Shown piece after piece: positions 43,323 to 54,936 of a stretch of 64,000 bases of DNA. The position numbers were made by a program, and so were the translations under genes. The stretch comes from DASRHY01 sp035650275 (lineage in GTDB: Bacteria; Actinomycetota; Actinomycetes; Propionibacteriales; Kribbellaceae). The notes below the pieces were generated by a model, which was not told the origin of the DNA, ran no database searches, and saw only the letters and a program-made list of their open reading frames with translations. The DNA lies in the NCBI GenBank assembly GCA_035650275.1, contig DASRHY010000145.1, forward strand, positions 38,923-102,922. Direction: 5' to 3'. How positions within the stretch are numbered: position 1 is the stretch's first letter; each line of letters starts with the position of its first letter.

Positions 43323-43793
43323 ATGGCTGAGGTGCGGGTGGCGACGGGCGGGGACATCGGCGAGCTGGTGCGGTTGCGGGCGGTGCTGTTCGAGCACCTG
43401 GGCGGCAGCTGGGGCCCGCCGCCGGACGAGGACGGCTGGCGTGAGGCGTGCACGGCAGTGTTCGCCGACCTGCTCGCGGACGAGACGACGCGGATCCTCG
43501 TGGTCGACGCCGAGGTCGGGTTGGCCGCGTGCGGGATCGGCCTGACGGACCGGCGGTTGCCCTCGCCGTACAACCCGACCGGCAGGGTGGGCCACATCCT
43601 CGGAGTGGTCACCGACCCGGCGTACCGCAAGCGGGGTCATGCCCGGGCGGTGATGCGGGAGCTGGTGCGCTGGTTCGACGAGCGCGGTACGGGCCGGATC
43701 GATCTGAACGCCAGTCCGGACGGCCTGCGGCTGTACGAAGAGCTGGGCTTCAAGCTCCACCCCGACCCGACGATGCGGCGCAGCAGACACTAG
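43323..43793 (+). CDS. GNAT-family N-acetyltransferase
   Basis: A 156-residue GNAT protein. The core includes VATGGDIGELVRLRAVLFEH, a beta4-5 region with RVGHILGVVTDPAYRKRGHA carrying the acetyl-CoA pyrophosphate loop (R/Q-x-x-G-x-G/A seen as RKRGHA), RAVMRELVRWFDERGTGRID and LNASPDGLRLYEELGFKLHP. It transfers acetyl from acetyl-CoA to an unknown amine. The ATG lacks a clear ribosome site. Preceded by repeat A and a 17-bp tandem repeat, followed by a SnoaL-like gene 100 bp later. Confidence 0.85.
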   Translation: MAEVRVATGGDIGELVRLRAVLFEHLGGSWGPPPDEDGWREACTAVFADLLADETTRILVVDAEVGLAACGIGLTDRRLPSPYNPTGRVGHILGVVTDPAYRKRGHARAVMRELVRWFDERGTGRIDLNASPDGLRLYEELGFKLHPDPTMRRSRH

Positions 43794-43893
43794 GCCACTC
43801 GACGTTCGGCGTGTTGCGGGCGGACGTCAGCAACGGCACGGACTCCCCGATCCGGGACTTCCAGGTCGCGGTCACCCGCGCGATGCTGGCGCC

Positions 43894-44226
43894 ATGACTG
43901 GTGCACGCGATGCCGTGACCGATCCCGTCGTAGGGGCGCTGATCGACGCGATCAACGCTGGCGACCGGGACGCGTTCTTCGCCGTACTGAGCGACGACGC
44001 GACCATGTCCGACGACGGCAGCGAGCGGAACCTTGCGGAGTGGGTGGACCGGGAGATCTTCGGCGTCAACGGCCGGATGGAGGTCGAGTCGGCGACCGAC
44101 GGCGGCCGGTCGCTGGTCGCCGGCTTCCGCAACGACACCTGGGGTGCGATGCGGACCGGGTGGAGCTTCACGGTGGACGGCGACCGGATCAGCCGGTTCG
44201 AGACCGGCCAGGCTCCGCGCGGGTGA
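43894..44226 (+). CDS. SnoaL/NTF2-like small protein
   Basis: A 110-residue alpha+beta barrel of the nuclear transport factor 2 superfamily: DPVVGALIDAINAGDRDAFF and AVLSDDATMSDDGSERNLAE, then WVDREIFGVN and TGWSFTVDGDRISRFETGQA. Members include ketosteroid isomerases, polyketide cyclases and many non-enzymatic binders; no catalytic residue set can be assigned with confidence. The ATG directly follows a short open fragment. The 300-bp stretch after it (44227-44535) contains repeat B and a palindrome but no gene. Confidence 0.75.
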   Translation: MTGARDAVTDPVVGALIDAINAGDRDAFFAVLSDDATMSDDGSERNLAEWVDREIFGVNGRMEVESATDGGRSLVAGFRNDTWGAMRTGWSFTVDGDRISRFETGQAPRG

Positions 44227-44365
44227 TCAGGACTTTCCGTCGTTTCTCGCGATACGTCGCCGCCGGGGACTGTTTGGAGTCGGGACCTGGGCCGCTGCTC
44301 CTGGTGCTCCGGCTTGCGTTGTAGCGGCAGCATGCGGGCCCATGCCCGGTGGGAAGTGCCGTGAC

Positions 44366-44421
44366 GGCCACAAGGGCCCGACGAACGCCGACACGCCGGG
44401 TCACAAGGGCCCGATGAACGG
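44366..44421 (-). repeat. dispersed repeat B, copy 3 (fullest)
   Basis: On the minus strand: CCGTTCATCGGGCCCTTGTG, then ACCCGGCGTGTCGGCG, then TTCGTCGGGCCCTTGTGGCC. This gives two 19-bp direct units around the core GGCGTGTCG. It matches the copy embedded in the 33146 gene over the full length with a few substitutions. Confidence 0.82.
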
Positions 44422-44495
44422 TGTGGAGGGTCATGTGACGCTTCTGACCTGCGCGGATGGCGTACGGCGATGACTTCCGCGGCCGGCCGTAGTCA

Positions 44496-44510
44496 GTACT
44501 CGAGGAGTAC
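44496..44510. promoter_or_regulatory. palindrome upstream of MFS gene
   Basis: GTACTC-GAG-GAGTAC, a perfect 6-bp inverted repeat 26 bp before the MFS start. It is a candidate operator, with no regulator gene adjacent. Confidence 0.45.
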
Positions 44511-44535
44511 GCGTCGTCGGTGAAGGGAGTCTGTG

Positions 44536-45981
44536 GTGACGAGCCGGACCGTAGGTACGACCGAGCAGCTGGTATCGCCGGAGGTGCGTGAGCTCGATCC
44601 GCGCCGGTGGTACGCGCTGGCGTTGCTGTGCGCCGCGTCGTTCCTGGTGATCCTGGACGCCCAGATCGTCACCGTCGCGGCGCCGTCGATCCAGCGTGAC
44701 CTCGGGCTGTCCGGTTCCGGGCTGCAGTGGATCTTGAGCGGCTACGCGCTGACCTTCGGCGGGCTACTGCTGCTCGGCGGCAGGGCGGCGGACCTCTTCG
44801 GCCGCCGGCGGGTGTTCATGGCCGGGGTGGCGCTGTTCGCGGTCGCGTCCCTGTTGTGCGGGCTGGCCTGGACCGGCGTGGTGCTGATCCTTGCGCGGAT
44901 CGTGCAGGGCGCCTCGGCGGCGCTGATGGCGCCGGCGGCGATGGCGATCATCATCACCACCTTCCCCGAGGGCCGGGAGCGGAACCGGGCGCTCGGGATG
45001 TCCGGTGCCGTCGCGGCCGCGGGCGGGTCGGCCGGCGCGCTGGCCGGCGGACCGCTGACGCAGGGCCTCGGCTGGCACTGGATCTTCCTGCTCAACGTCC
45101 CGATCGGCCTGGCCATGCTGGCGCTGAGCCCGGTGCTGTTGCAGCCGAGCCCGGCAGCGCACGACGGGCGCCGGGTCGACCTGGCAGGTGCGCTGACGAT
45201 CTGCGGTGCGCTGGTGCTGCTCGTCGACGGCATCACCCAGGTGCCCGGCAACGGGTGGGCCGCGGCCCGGACGCTTGTGCCGCTGGCCGGGTCCGTGCTG
45301 CTGCTCGCGTCGTTCCTCGTGGTGGAGTCCCGGTCGGCGCGACCGCTGGTCCCGCTGCGGATGTTCCGCTCCCGCACGCTGGTCGGCGGCAACCTGGTCA
45401 TCGTGACGGCCGCGGTGGGCGCGTACGGCCAGGGCCTGCTGACATCGCTCTACGCCCAGGAGGTACTCGGCTACACGCCCGCGCAGTTCGGCCTGATGAC
45501 GGCCGTGGTGCCGGTCACCGCGGTCCTGGCCTCGGTGCTCAGCCAGCGGCTGGTCACCCGGCACGGCTTCGGGATCGTCGCCGCGGTGAGCATGACCGCG
45601 ATGGCCGTCGGGTGCGCCCTGCTCACCCAGCTGTCCGCGTCCGGCAGCTTCGCGGCCGATCTGCTGCCGGGCCTGCTGGTGCTCGGTCCCGGGCTGGGCG
45701 CCGCCACGGTCGCGGCCAGCATCGCCGCCGTCGCCGGCGTCGCCGAACGCGAGTCCGGTCTGGCCTCGGGCATCAGCAACACGTCGTTCCAGATCGGTGG
45801 TGCGTTCGGTGTCGCGCTGCTGACCACGATCGCCGCCGCCCGGACGGCTCAGGTGGACGGGCTCGAGGACGCCGCGCTGACTGCCGGGTTCCGTGTCGCC
45901 TTCGCCGTGGCGGCTGTCGTCTCGCTGCTCGGAGCGCTGGCGGCCGTCACGCTGCTGCGCCGGACCGGCCAGGACGCCTAA
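44536..45981 (+). CDS. MFS exporter, EmrB/QacA (DHA2) type
   Basis: A 481-residue, about 14-helix transporter: AASFLVILDAQIVTVAAPSI in TM1, WILSGYALTFGGLLLLGGRA, loop motif GRAADLFGRRRVF, and motif C VAAAGGSAGALAGGPLTQGL. The second of two tandem GTGs (44536) is chosen because AAGGGAG is 6 nt upstream of it and only 3 nt from the first. It would expel a drug or metabolite with proton exchange. Sequence features resemble the pump at 12149 more than the one at 20868. It overlaps the convergent aldo/keto reductase gene by 4 bp. Confidence 0.88.
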   Translation: MTSRTVGTTEQLVSPEVRELDPRRWYALALLCAASFLVILDAQIVTVAAPSIQRDLGLSGSGLQWILSGYALTFGGLLLLGGRAADLFGRRRVFMAGVALFAVASLLCGLAWTGVVLILARIVQGASAALMAPAAMAIIITTFPEGRERNRALGMSGAVAAAGGSAGALAGGPLTQGLGWHWIFLLNVPIGLAMLALSPVLLQPSPAAHDGRRVDLAGALTICGALVLLVDGITQVPGNGWAAARTLVPLAGSVLLLASFLVVESRSARPLVPLRMFRSRTLVGGNLVIVTAAVGAYGQGLLTSLYAQEVLGYTPAQFGLMTAVVPVTAVLASVLSQRLVTRHGFGIVAAVSMTAMAVGCALLTQLSASGSFAADLLPGLLVLGPGLGAATVAASIAAVAGVAERESGLASGISNTSFQIGGAFGVALLTTIAAARTAQVDGLEDAALTAGFRVAFAVAAVVSLLGALAAVTLLRRTGQDA

Positions 45982-46916
45982 CGCCAGGGCAGCCCCGAGC
46001 GCCGCGACCAGTAGGCGACCGGATCCTCCGGCAACGTGCCGAGCGCCACCAGCTCGGCCGGGTCGAGCCGCAGGTCGGCGGCGGCCAGGTTCGACGCCAG
46101 CTGCTGCGTGCTGGACGGCCCGGCGAGGACGACGTCCGCCCAGCGCTGCGCCAGTACGGCGGCCAGCGCCACCGCGTCGGCACCGACCCGGTGAGCCCGG
46201 GCGAGGTCCGCGAGCGCTGCCGGTGGCTCCGCGGCCAGCCGGCCGTTCGCGAGCGTCTCCTTGACCAGCACGGTCGCGCCGGCCTCATGCGCCTCGGCCA
46301 GGGCCGGACCGGCCGACGTCTCGAGCAGGTTCCAGGTCGACTGCACCGCGCTGAACAGCCGTTCCCCGGCGACCTCGAGCGCGAACGCGCGTCGTACCGT
46401 GTCGGCCTGGTGCGGCCCCGAGGTGGAGAAGCCCAGCCGGACCCCGCCGGCGGCCAGCCCGGCCATTGCCTCGAGCAACGGTTGGTCGTCGAACAGCGGG
46501 CTGTCCGCGGTCAGCGAGTGCACCTGGTACAGCGCGATCGCGTCACCGAGCAGCGCCCGGCTCTCGGCCCACTGGGCGGTGAAGCGTGCCAGCGAGTGCT
46601 CCTTGGCCTCGTGCACCTGCGCGTCCATCCGCCAGTCACCGACGTACGCGTACCCCCACTTGCTCGACACGGTGACGTCGGTGTGCCCGCGGTCGTCCAG
46701 CCAGCCGGCCAGGAACTCCTCGGCCAGCCCGTACGAGCGGGCCACGTCGACCCAGCGCACCCCCGCGTCGTACGCGGCGTCGAGCACCTCGAAGCTCGCC
46801 GCCCGCAGCACGTCCACCTCGCGGCCGGCCGGCAGCTCGTCCACCCGGCCCAGGTTGATGTACGCCGGCCGCCCCAGCGCCGCCAGCCCCACCCCGACCC
46901 GCTCGATCACTCTCAC
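45978..46916 (-). CDS. aldo/keto reductase
   Basis: A 312-residue (beta/alpha)8 NADPH-dependent oxidoreductase. The catalytic tetrad is visible as Asp in WVDVARSYGLAEEFL, Tyr in the same stretch, Lys in VSSKWGYAY and His in LYQVHSLT. The C-terminal NADPH-binding part includes VLVKETLANGR and VVLAGPSSTQQLASNL. It belongs to the non-sugar AKR groups related to pyridoxal or D-threo-aldose reductases; substrate unknown. The ATG at 46916 begins the barrel directly. Convergent with the MFS gene (4-bp overlap); repeat C lies just upstream. Confidence 0.88.
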   Translation of the reverse strand: MRVIERVGVGLAALGRPAYINLGRVDELPAGREVDVLRAASFEVLDAAYDAGVRWVDVARSYGLAEEFLAGWLDDRGHTDVTVSSKWGYAYVGDWRMDAQVHEAKEHSLARFTAQWAESRALLGDAIALYQVHSLTADSPLFDDQPLLEAMAGLAAGGVRLGFSTSGPHQADTVRRAFALEVAGERLFSAVQSTWNLLETSAGPALAEAHEAGATVLVKETLANGRLAAEPPAALADLARAHRVGADAVALAAVLAQRWADVVLAGPSSTQQLASNLAAADLRLDPAELVALGTLPEDPVAYWSRRSGLPWR

Positions 46917-46941
46917 CCGCCCGACCCTAGTCCCCGCCGCA

Positions 46942-46999
46942 CCTCCCGTATCGACTCGCCGTTCCGACGGTCTTGGGCGGCGTGTCGGTACGGGAGGAG
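46942..46999. repeat. hairpin repeat C, copy 3
   Basis: Arms 46942-46965 and 46975-46999 (CCTCCCGTATCGACTCGCCG against GGGCGGCGTGTCGGTACGGG). It occupies the 97-bp gap between the aldo/keto reductase start and the hydantoinase stop. Confidence 0.75.
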
Positions 47000-47012
47000 T
47001 GCGTGTTCTTGG

Positions 47013-50635
<3,623 letters not shown>

Positions 50636-50639
<4 letters not shown>

Positions 50640-51349
50640 GACGCCGCACCGGCCAGCCGGACGGCGGGACGAGCCGTCGCGTAGGTCTCGAGCAGCTGCC
50701 GCTGGGCGTCGTCGAGGTACGTCGCGAGGTACCGCTCGGCGCCCGGACCGTCGCCGGCGCGGATCAGCTCGAACAGCTCGCGGTTGCGCAGGACGTACGG
50801 CTCGTGGAACCGGCGTGGGTCGTCCATCACGTGGAAGACCAGCCGCAGCTCGGCGAGCAGCCGGCGCATCAGCCCGTCGATCCGCGGGCTGCCGGCCAGC
50901 GCCGCGATCTCCGCGTGGAACTGGATGTTCGCGGTCCCGAGGTCGAGCCACTCCTGTGCGGCCTCGGCCTCGCCGGCGGCGCGCAGGCAGGCCGCCATCC
51001 GGTCGAGCGCGCCGGGCAGCAGCGTTTCCGGCGTCAGCCCGCGCACTGCCCGGCACTCGATGAGCCGGCGCACGCGGTAGATGTCGACCACGTCGTCCAC
51101 CGTGGGCACCCGGACGAAGACGCCGCGGTTGAGCTCCTGGACAAGCAGGCCCTCGTGGCTGAGCAGCCGGAACGCCTCCCGCAGTGTGTTGCGTGACACG
51201 CCGAGCGCGCCGCCGATGGCGCCCTCGACGAGCCGGTCGCCTGGCGGGAAGTACCCCTGCAGAATCCGTGTCCGCAGGATGTCGGCAACCCTTTCGGCCG
51301 TGCTCAGTCGTTCCAGCAGGGCCCGGTCGGACTCGAGATCGTCGCTCAT
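50636..51349 (-). CDS. GntR-family regulator, FadR/FCD subfamily
   Basis: A 237-residue regulator. The N-terminal winged helix spans about residues 15-80 (ERVADILRTRILQGYFPPGD, GGALGVSRNTLREAFRLLSH, EGLLVQELNRGVFV) and the C-terminal FCD effector domain about 85-225 (VVDIYRVRRLIECRAVRGLT, DLGTANIQFHAEIAALAGSP, HEPYVLRNRELFELIRAGDG), with His residues suited to metal-assisted ligand binding. A perfect palindrome 22 bp upstream of its start is an obvious operator. Co-transcribed with the hydantoinase fusion (ATGA overlap), so it probably represses the pair until a carboxylate inducer, possibly 5-oxoproline, appears. Confidence 0.9.
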
Positions 51350-51370
51350 GAACCGGAAGCTAGCCTATTG

Positions 51371-51391
51371 GGGGATTGTTCAACAATCCCC
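51371..51391. promoter_or_regulatory. GntR/FadR-type operator, perfect 21-bp palindrome
   Basis: GGGGATTGTT-C-AACAATCCCC: arms of 10 bp with a single central base, containing the TTGTNNACAA-type core of FadR-subfamily sites. It sits between the gntR start and the divergent gene at 51455. Confidence 0.85.
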
Positions 51392-51454
51392 TGATCTGCT
51401 GGGAGCATGACGACTCCGCCCGGGCGCCGCCGGTGGCTCGGATAGCCTGCGGGG

Positions 51455-52171
51455 ATGGGGCCGAGCCACGCACGGGAGGGCACGCTGGCGGCGGCCGGTG
51501 CGGTGGGGCTGAGCGCGATCGTCGCCGGACTCGTCGTGCTGGCGTCCTCGTCGGGCAGCGTCAGCCCGATCAGCGAGTCCACCAAGACGGTCCAGCGGGA
51601 CCGTCCGCCGCCATCCGAGACGCCGAGCCTGCACACCCCGTCGTTCGGTACCGGCGCCGGCGACCTGCTCGACCTGCCCGACTGGGTCGTGTCGGTGCTG
51701 CGATCGCTGATGCTGATCGCCGTGGTGCTGGTCGCGATCCTGATAGCCCGCGCCGTCATCCGGCTGCTCCGCAACGTGCGGATGCCGGCGATGCCGCAGA
51801 CCGACCCCGAGCACTGGCAGCAGATCACCGCCGTCCGGGTCGCGGAAGCGGTCGACGACAGCCTCGCCCAGCTGGCCACCGGACCGGCGTCGGACGCGAT
51901 CGTGGCCTGCTGGGTCGCGTTGGAGCGGGCCGCGGACCAAGCCGGCCTGGCCCGGGAGCCGTCCGAGACGCCGTCGGAGTTCACCGTCCGCGTGCTCGCC
52001 GGCGCGGCCGTGTCCGAGCGTGACCTGAACAGGCTCGCCGCGCTGTACCGCGAGGCCCGCTTCTCCCGGCACGCGCTTCCGGAGCAGGCCCGGGCCGAGG
52101 CGCGCGCGGCACTGGAGGTGCTGCGCGACCAGCTGGCCGCCGGACGCGGGACCGAGGTGTCGACGTCATGA
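51455..52171 (+). CDS. DUF4129-domain membrane protein (MoxR cluster)
   Basis: A 238-residue protein with an N-terminal membrane helix (about 9-30), a Ser/Pro-rich extracytoplasmic linker, a second helix (about 78-100: LRSLMLIAVVLVAILIARAV), and a cytoplasmic C-terminal DUF4129 region (AIVACWVALERAADQAGLAR, ETPSEFTVRVLAGAAVSERD, LNRLAALYREARFSRHALPE). This is the usual third partner of MoxR/DUF58 gene sets, which are thought to assist folding or assembly of exported or wall-associated proteins. It starts a run of five overlapping or adjacent genes ending at 55487. Confidence 0.82.
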   Translation: MGPSHAREGTLAAAGAVGLSAIVAGLVVLASSSGSVSPISESTKTVQRDRPPPSETPSLHTPSFGTGAGDLLDLPDWVVSVLRSLMLIAVVLVAILIARAVIRLLRNVRMPAMPQTDPEHWQQITAVRVAEAVDDSLAQLATGPASDAIVACWVALERAADQAGLAREPSETPSEFTVRVLAGAAVSERDLNRLAALYREARFSRHALPEQARAEARAALEVLRDQLAAGRGTEVSTS

Positions 52172-52662
52172 CGCGGTGGCGCCCGCTCGCCCAGCACCTC
52201 GGGATCGCGGCCGCGGCGTGCCTGCTGCTGGTCGCGGCGTACGGGATCGGCGGTCAGCAGCCCCGGCCGGCCTGGTTCGCCGCCGCGGCCCTGGCCGGCG
52301 GGCTGATGTCGCTGGCGCTGCGGCGGCTCGGCACCGGGATCGGCGTCACGAGCTGGCCGCAGCGGCCCACGGTCACCGGGCTGTCCACCCGGCCCGCGGA
52401 CAGCCGGACGACCTTCATGGCGGTCCGGATGCAGCACGGCACCCGGGACCGACACGGGTTCGACGCCGACCTGCGCCCGGTGCTCGCCGAGCTGCTGGAC
52501 AGCAGGCTGCGCCGCAACCACGGAATCGACCCGGCCGCGGACCCGGCCGCCGCCCGTGCGGTGACCGGCGACTGGCTGTGGGCACTGGTGATGACCACGG
52601 CCGAGCGGCCGCCGTCGTACGACGAGATCGAGCGCGCGCTCGACCAGCTCGAGAACGTGTAG
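52168..52662 (+). CDS. small membrane protein of the MoxR cluster
   Basis: A 164-residue protein with two N-terminal hydrophobic helices (about 10-28 and 34-52: LGIAAAACLLLVAAYGIG, AWFAAAALAGGLMSLALRRL) and a soluble C-terminal part rich in Arg and Asp (VRMQHGTRDRHGFDADLRPV, LLDSRLRRNHGIDPAADPAA). No named domain recognised. Position and ATGA overlap with the DUF4129 gene tie it to the MoxR system. Confidence 0.72.
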   Translation: MTRWRPLAQHLGIAAAACLLLVAAYGIGGQQPRPAWFAAAALAGGLMSLALRRLGTGIGVTSWPQRPTVTGLSTRPADSRTTFMAVRMQHGTRDRHGFDADLRPVLAELLDSRLRRNHGIDPAADPAAARAVTGDWLWALVMTTAERPPSYDEIERALDQLENV

Positions 52663-52669
52663 GAGATCG

Positions 52670-53650
52670 ATGACAGACGAACAGACGGTGACCCGTGCCG
52701 ATGCCGGAGTGGTCTGCCGGGAGGTGCTGGACCGGGTCGGCGAGGCTCTGGTCGGCAAGGCCGAGGCGCTCGAGCTGGTACTGGCCGGGGTCCTGGCCGG
52801 CGGACACGTGCTGCTGGAGGACTACCCGGGGCTGGGCAAGACGCTCGCGGCCCGCTCGTTCGCGCAGGCGCTCGGGCTGGAGTTCCGCCGGGTGCAGTTC
52901 ACCCCGGATCTGCTGCCGTCCGACGTCACCGGCGCGTACGTGTACGACCAGCGCACCGCCGCGTTCGTGTTCCGCCCCGGACCGATCTTCACCGGGCTGC
53001 TGCTCGCGGACGAGATCAACCGGACACCGCCGAAGACCCAGGCCGCGCTGCTGGAGTCGATGCAGGAGCGCCAGGTCACGGTCGAGGGCGAGACCCATCC
53101 GCTGCCGGTGCCGTTCCACGTGCTCGCGACCGCGAACCCGGTCGAGTACGAAGGCACCTACCCGCTGCCTGAGGCGCAGCTGGACCGGTTCATGCTCCGG
53201 GTCAGCTTCGGCTACCCGAGCGTGGAGGAGGAGTGGGACGTGCTGCAGCGCCGGATGGGCCGGCGGCGCGAGGAGCAGCAGGTGGACCCGGTGACCGACG
53301 CGGCCGGGCTGGTCGCGCTGCAGCAGGCCTGCGAGGACGTCACCGTCGACGACAGCGTCGGCCGGTACTGCGTCGACCTCGCCACCGCGACCCGGCGGGA
53401 CGCCCAGGTGCTGGTCGGTGCCTCGCCGCGCGGCTCGCTGGCGCTGCTGCTCACCGCCCGGGCCTACGCGCTGATCCGTGGCCGCGACTACGTCGTACCG
53501 GAGGACGTGAAGGCCGTCGCGACGGCCGCGCTGGCGCACCGGATCACGGTCCGCCCGGAGCTGTGGCTGCACGATGTGACCGGCGCGACGGTCGTGCGGA
53601 ATGTGCTGCAGTCGGTGCCCGCGCCGCCGACGGTGGGCGTGGACCGGTGA
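52670..53650 (+). CDS. moxR: MoxR-family AAA+ ATPase
   Basis: A 326-residue AAA+ protein: Walker A-like GHVLLEDYPGLGKTLAARSF, Walker B with GLLLADEINRTPPKTQAALL, sensor 1 FHVLATANPVEYEGTYPLPE, sensor 2 region, and the C-terminal lid (DYVVPEDVKAVATAALAHRI). The LPEAQLDRFMLR motif is typical of MoxR. It works as a chaperone-like motor with VWA/DUF58 partners; the DUF58 gene follows with a GTGA overlap. GGAG lies just upstream of the ATG. Confidence 0.93.
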   Translation: MTDEQTVTRADAGVVCREVLDRVGEALVGKAEALELVLAGVLAGGHVLLEDYPGLGKTLAARSFAQALGLEFRRVQFTPDLLPSDVTGAYVYDQRTAAFVFRPGPIFTGLLLADEINRTPPKTQAALLESMQERQVTVEGETHPLPVPFHVLATANPVEYEGTYPLPEAQLDRFMLRVSFGYPSVEEEWDVLQRRMGRRREEQQVDPVTDAAGLVALQQACEDVTVDDSVGRYCVDLATATRRDAQVLVGASPRGSLALLLTARAYALIRGRDYVVPEDVKAVATAALAHRITVRPELWLHDVTGATVVRNVLQSVPAPPTVGVDR

Positions 53651-54936
53651 CCGGCGGGTGGCGCGCCACCCACGCGCAGGTCCGTGCGGTGGCGGTCGCG
53701 GCGGTACTGCTCGCCGTCGCGGTGCTCGGTCGGCGGCCCGACCTCGCCGTGCTCGGGCTGCCGTTCGCCGTACTCGCAGTCTGGGGAGCCTTCACCCGGC
53801 CGAGCGGGCAGCCGGCGGCCACCGCCGTGCTGGACGTGACCACGCTGTTCGAGGGTCAGGCCACCAGGCTGCGGATCGGGTACGACGCCGGCGGCCCTGG
53901 TACCGACCTGGTGGTCGTCGCGGTGCCGCGGGGACGCTGGCTGCAGTTCGAGCCGCGGTCGGGCGCGCTCGCCGTACCGGCCCGGGACGAGATCGAGCTG
54001 CTGGTCCGGTCGCAGCGCTGGGGGCTGCGGCAGGTCGAGCCGCCGCAGGTGGTCGGGACGTCGCTGCTGGGCGCGTACCGCACCGAGACGCTGCGCACCG
54101 CGTTGCCGGCGGTCACCACCTGGCCGCTGCGGGAAGGGTTCACCGCGGTCGACGCCGTACCGCGGCCGGCCGGGCTGGTCGGGTTGCACCGCTCCCGGCG
54201 GCCCGGCGACGGCACCGAGATCGCCGGAGTCCGGCCGTTCCAGCTCGGCGACCGGCTACGCCGGGTGAACTGGGCGGTGACCGCGCGCACCGGTGAGCTG
54301 CACGTGACCTCGACCTGGTCCGACCGGGACACCGAGGTGGTGGTGCTGCTGGACTCCAGCGACGACGTCGGCGTCAGTGACGGAATCGACGGGCGGTCCA
54401 GCAGCCTCGACATCGCGGCCCGGGCCGCGGCCGCGATCGCCGAGCACTACCTGCGCCACGGCGACCGGGTCCGCCTGGTCGACACGGGCTCGACGGTCCG
54501 CGCGGTCCGGCCAGGCACCGGCCGCGCGCACCTACGCCGGATCCTCGACGTGCTGGTGCACGCGGACCCGCGAGCGACGCAGCTGCAGCCGGCGTACCTG
54601 ATGCGGCGGCACCGGATCCGCGCCGGCAGCCTGGTGATCGTGCTCAGCCCGCTGCTGCGCGAGCTGATCCTGGGGCACGTCGTCTCGTTCGTGCACGCCG
54701 GCTGCACCGTGATCGTGGTGGACACGCTGCCGGCCGACCTCGGCCGCGCCGCCGAGTACGCCGACCGGCGGGCCTGGGCACTGGCCTGGCGGCTGCGGCT
54801 GCTGGAGCGGCAGGGCGAGATCGAGCGGCTCGGCGACCTCGGCGTACCGACCGTGGCCTGGAGCGGCGCAGGCACCCTGGACGAGGTGCTGCGGAACGCC
54901 AGCCGGCTGTCCGCGGCCCCGCGGGTGCGGACATGA
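53647..54936 (+). CDS. DUF58-domain membrane protein (MoxR partner)
   Basis: A 429-residue protein starting at a GTG that overlaps the moxR stop. Two hydrophobic segments (about 13-47) are followed by a soluble region containing the DUF58 core: GDGTEIAGVRPFQLGDRLRR with VNWAVTARTGELHVTSTWSD, and a VWA-like fold (TEVVVLLDSSDDVG, SSLDIAARAAAAIAEHYLRH, DRVRLVDTGSTV, LVIVLSPLL). The DxSxS-type MIDAS reads LLDSSDD. DUF58 proteins are the usual substrates or adaptors of MoxR ATPases. The next gene overlaps its stop by ATGA. Confidence 0.88.
   Translation: MTGGWRATHAQVRAVAVAAVLLAVAVLGRRPDLAVLGLPFAVLAVWGAFTRPSGQPAATAVLDVTTLFEGQATRLRIGYDAGGPGTDLVVVAVPRGRWLQFEPRSGALAVPARDEIELLVRSQRWGLRQVEPPQVVGTSLLGAYRTETLRTALPAVTTWPLREGFTAVDAVPRPAGLVGLHRSRRPGDGTEIAGVRPFQLGDRLRRVNWAVTARTGELHVTSTWSDRDTEVVVLLDSSDDVGVSDGIDGRSSSLDIAARAAAAIAEHYLRHGDRVRLVDTGSTVRAVRPGTGRAHLRRILDVLVHADPRATQLQPAYLMRRHRIRAGSLVIVLSPLLRELILGHVVSFVHAGCTVIVVDTLPADLGRAAEYADRRAWALAWRLRLLERQGEIERLGDLGVPTVAWSGAGTLDEVLRNASRLSAAPRVRT

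Noticed and set aside
40454..43630. 1058-residue minus-strand frame
   Set aside because: Antisense to the acyl-CoA dehydrogenase, carboxyltransferase and repeat A; low-complexity composition.
43801..43896. Open fragment reading GVLRADVSNGTDSPIRDFQV before the SnoaL-like gene
   Set aside because: It looks protein-like and could be a gene remnant, but there is no proper start and too little sequence to assign.
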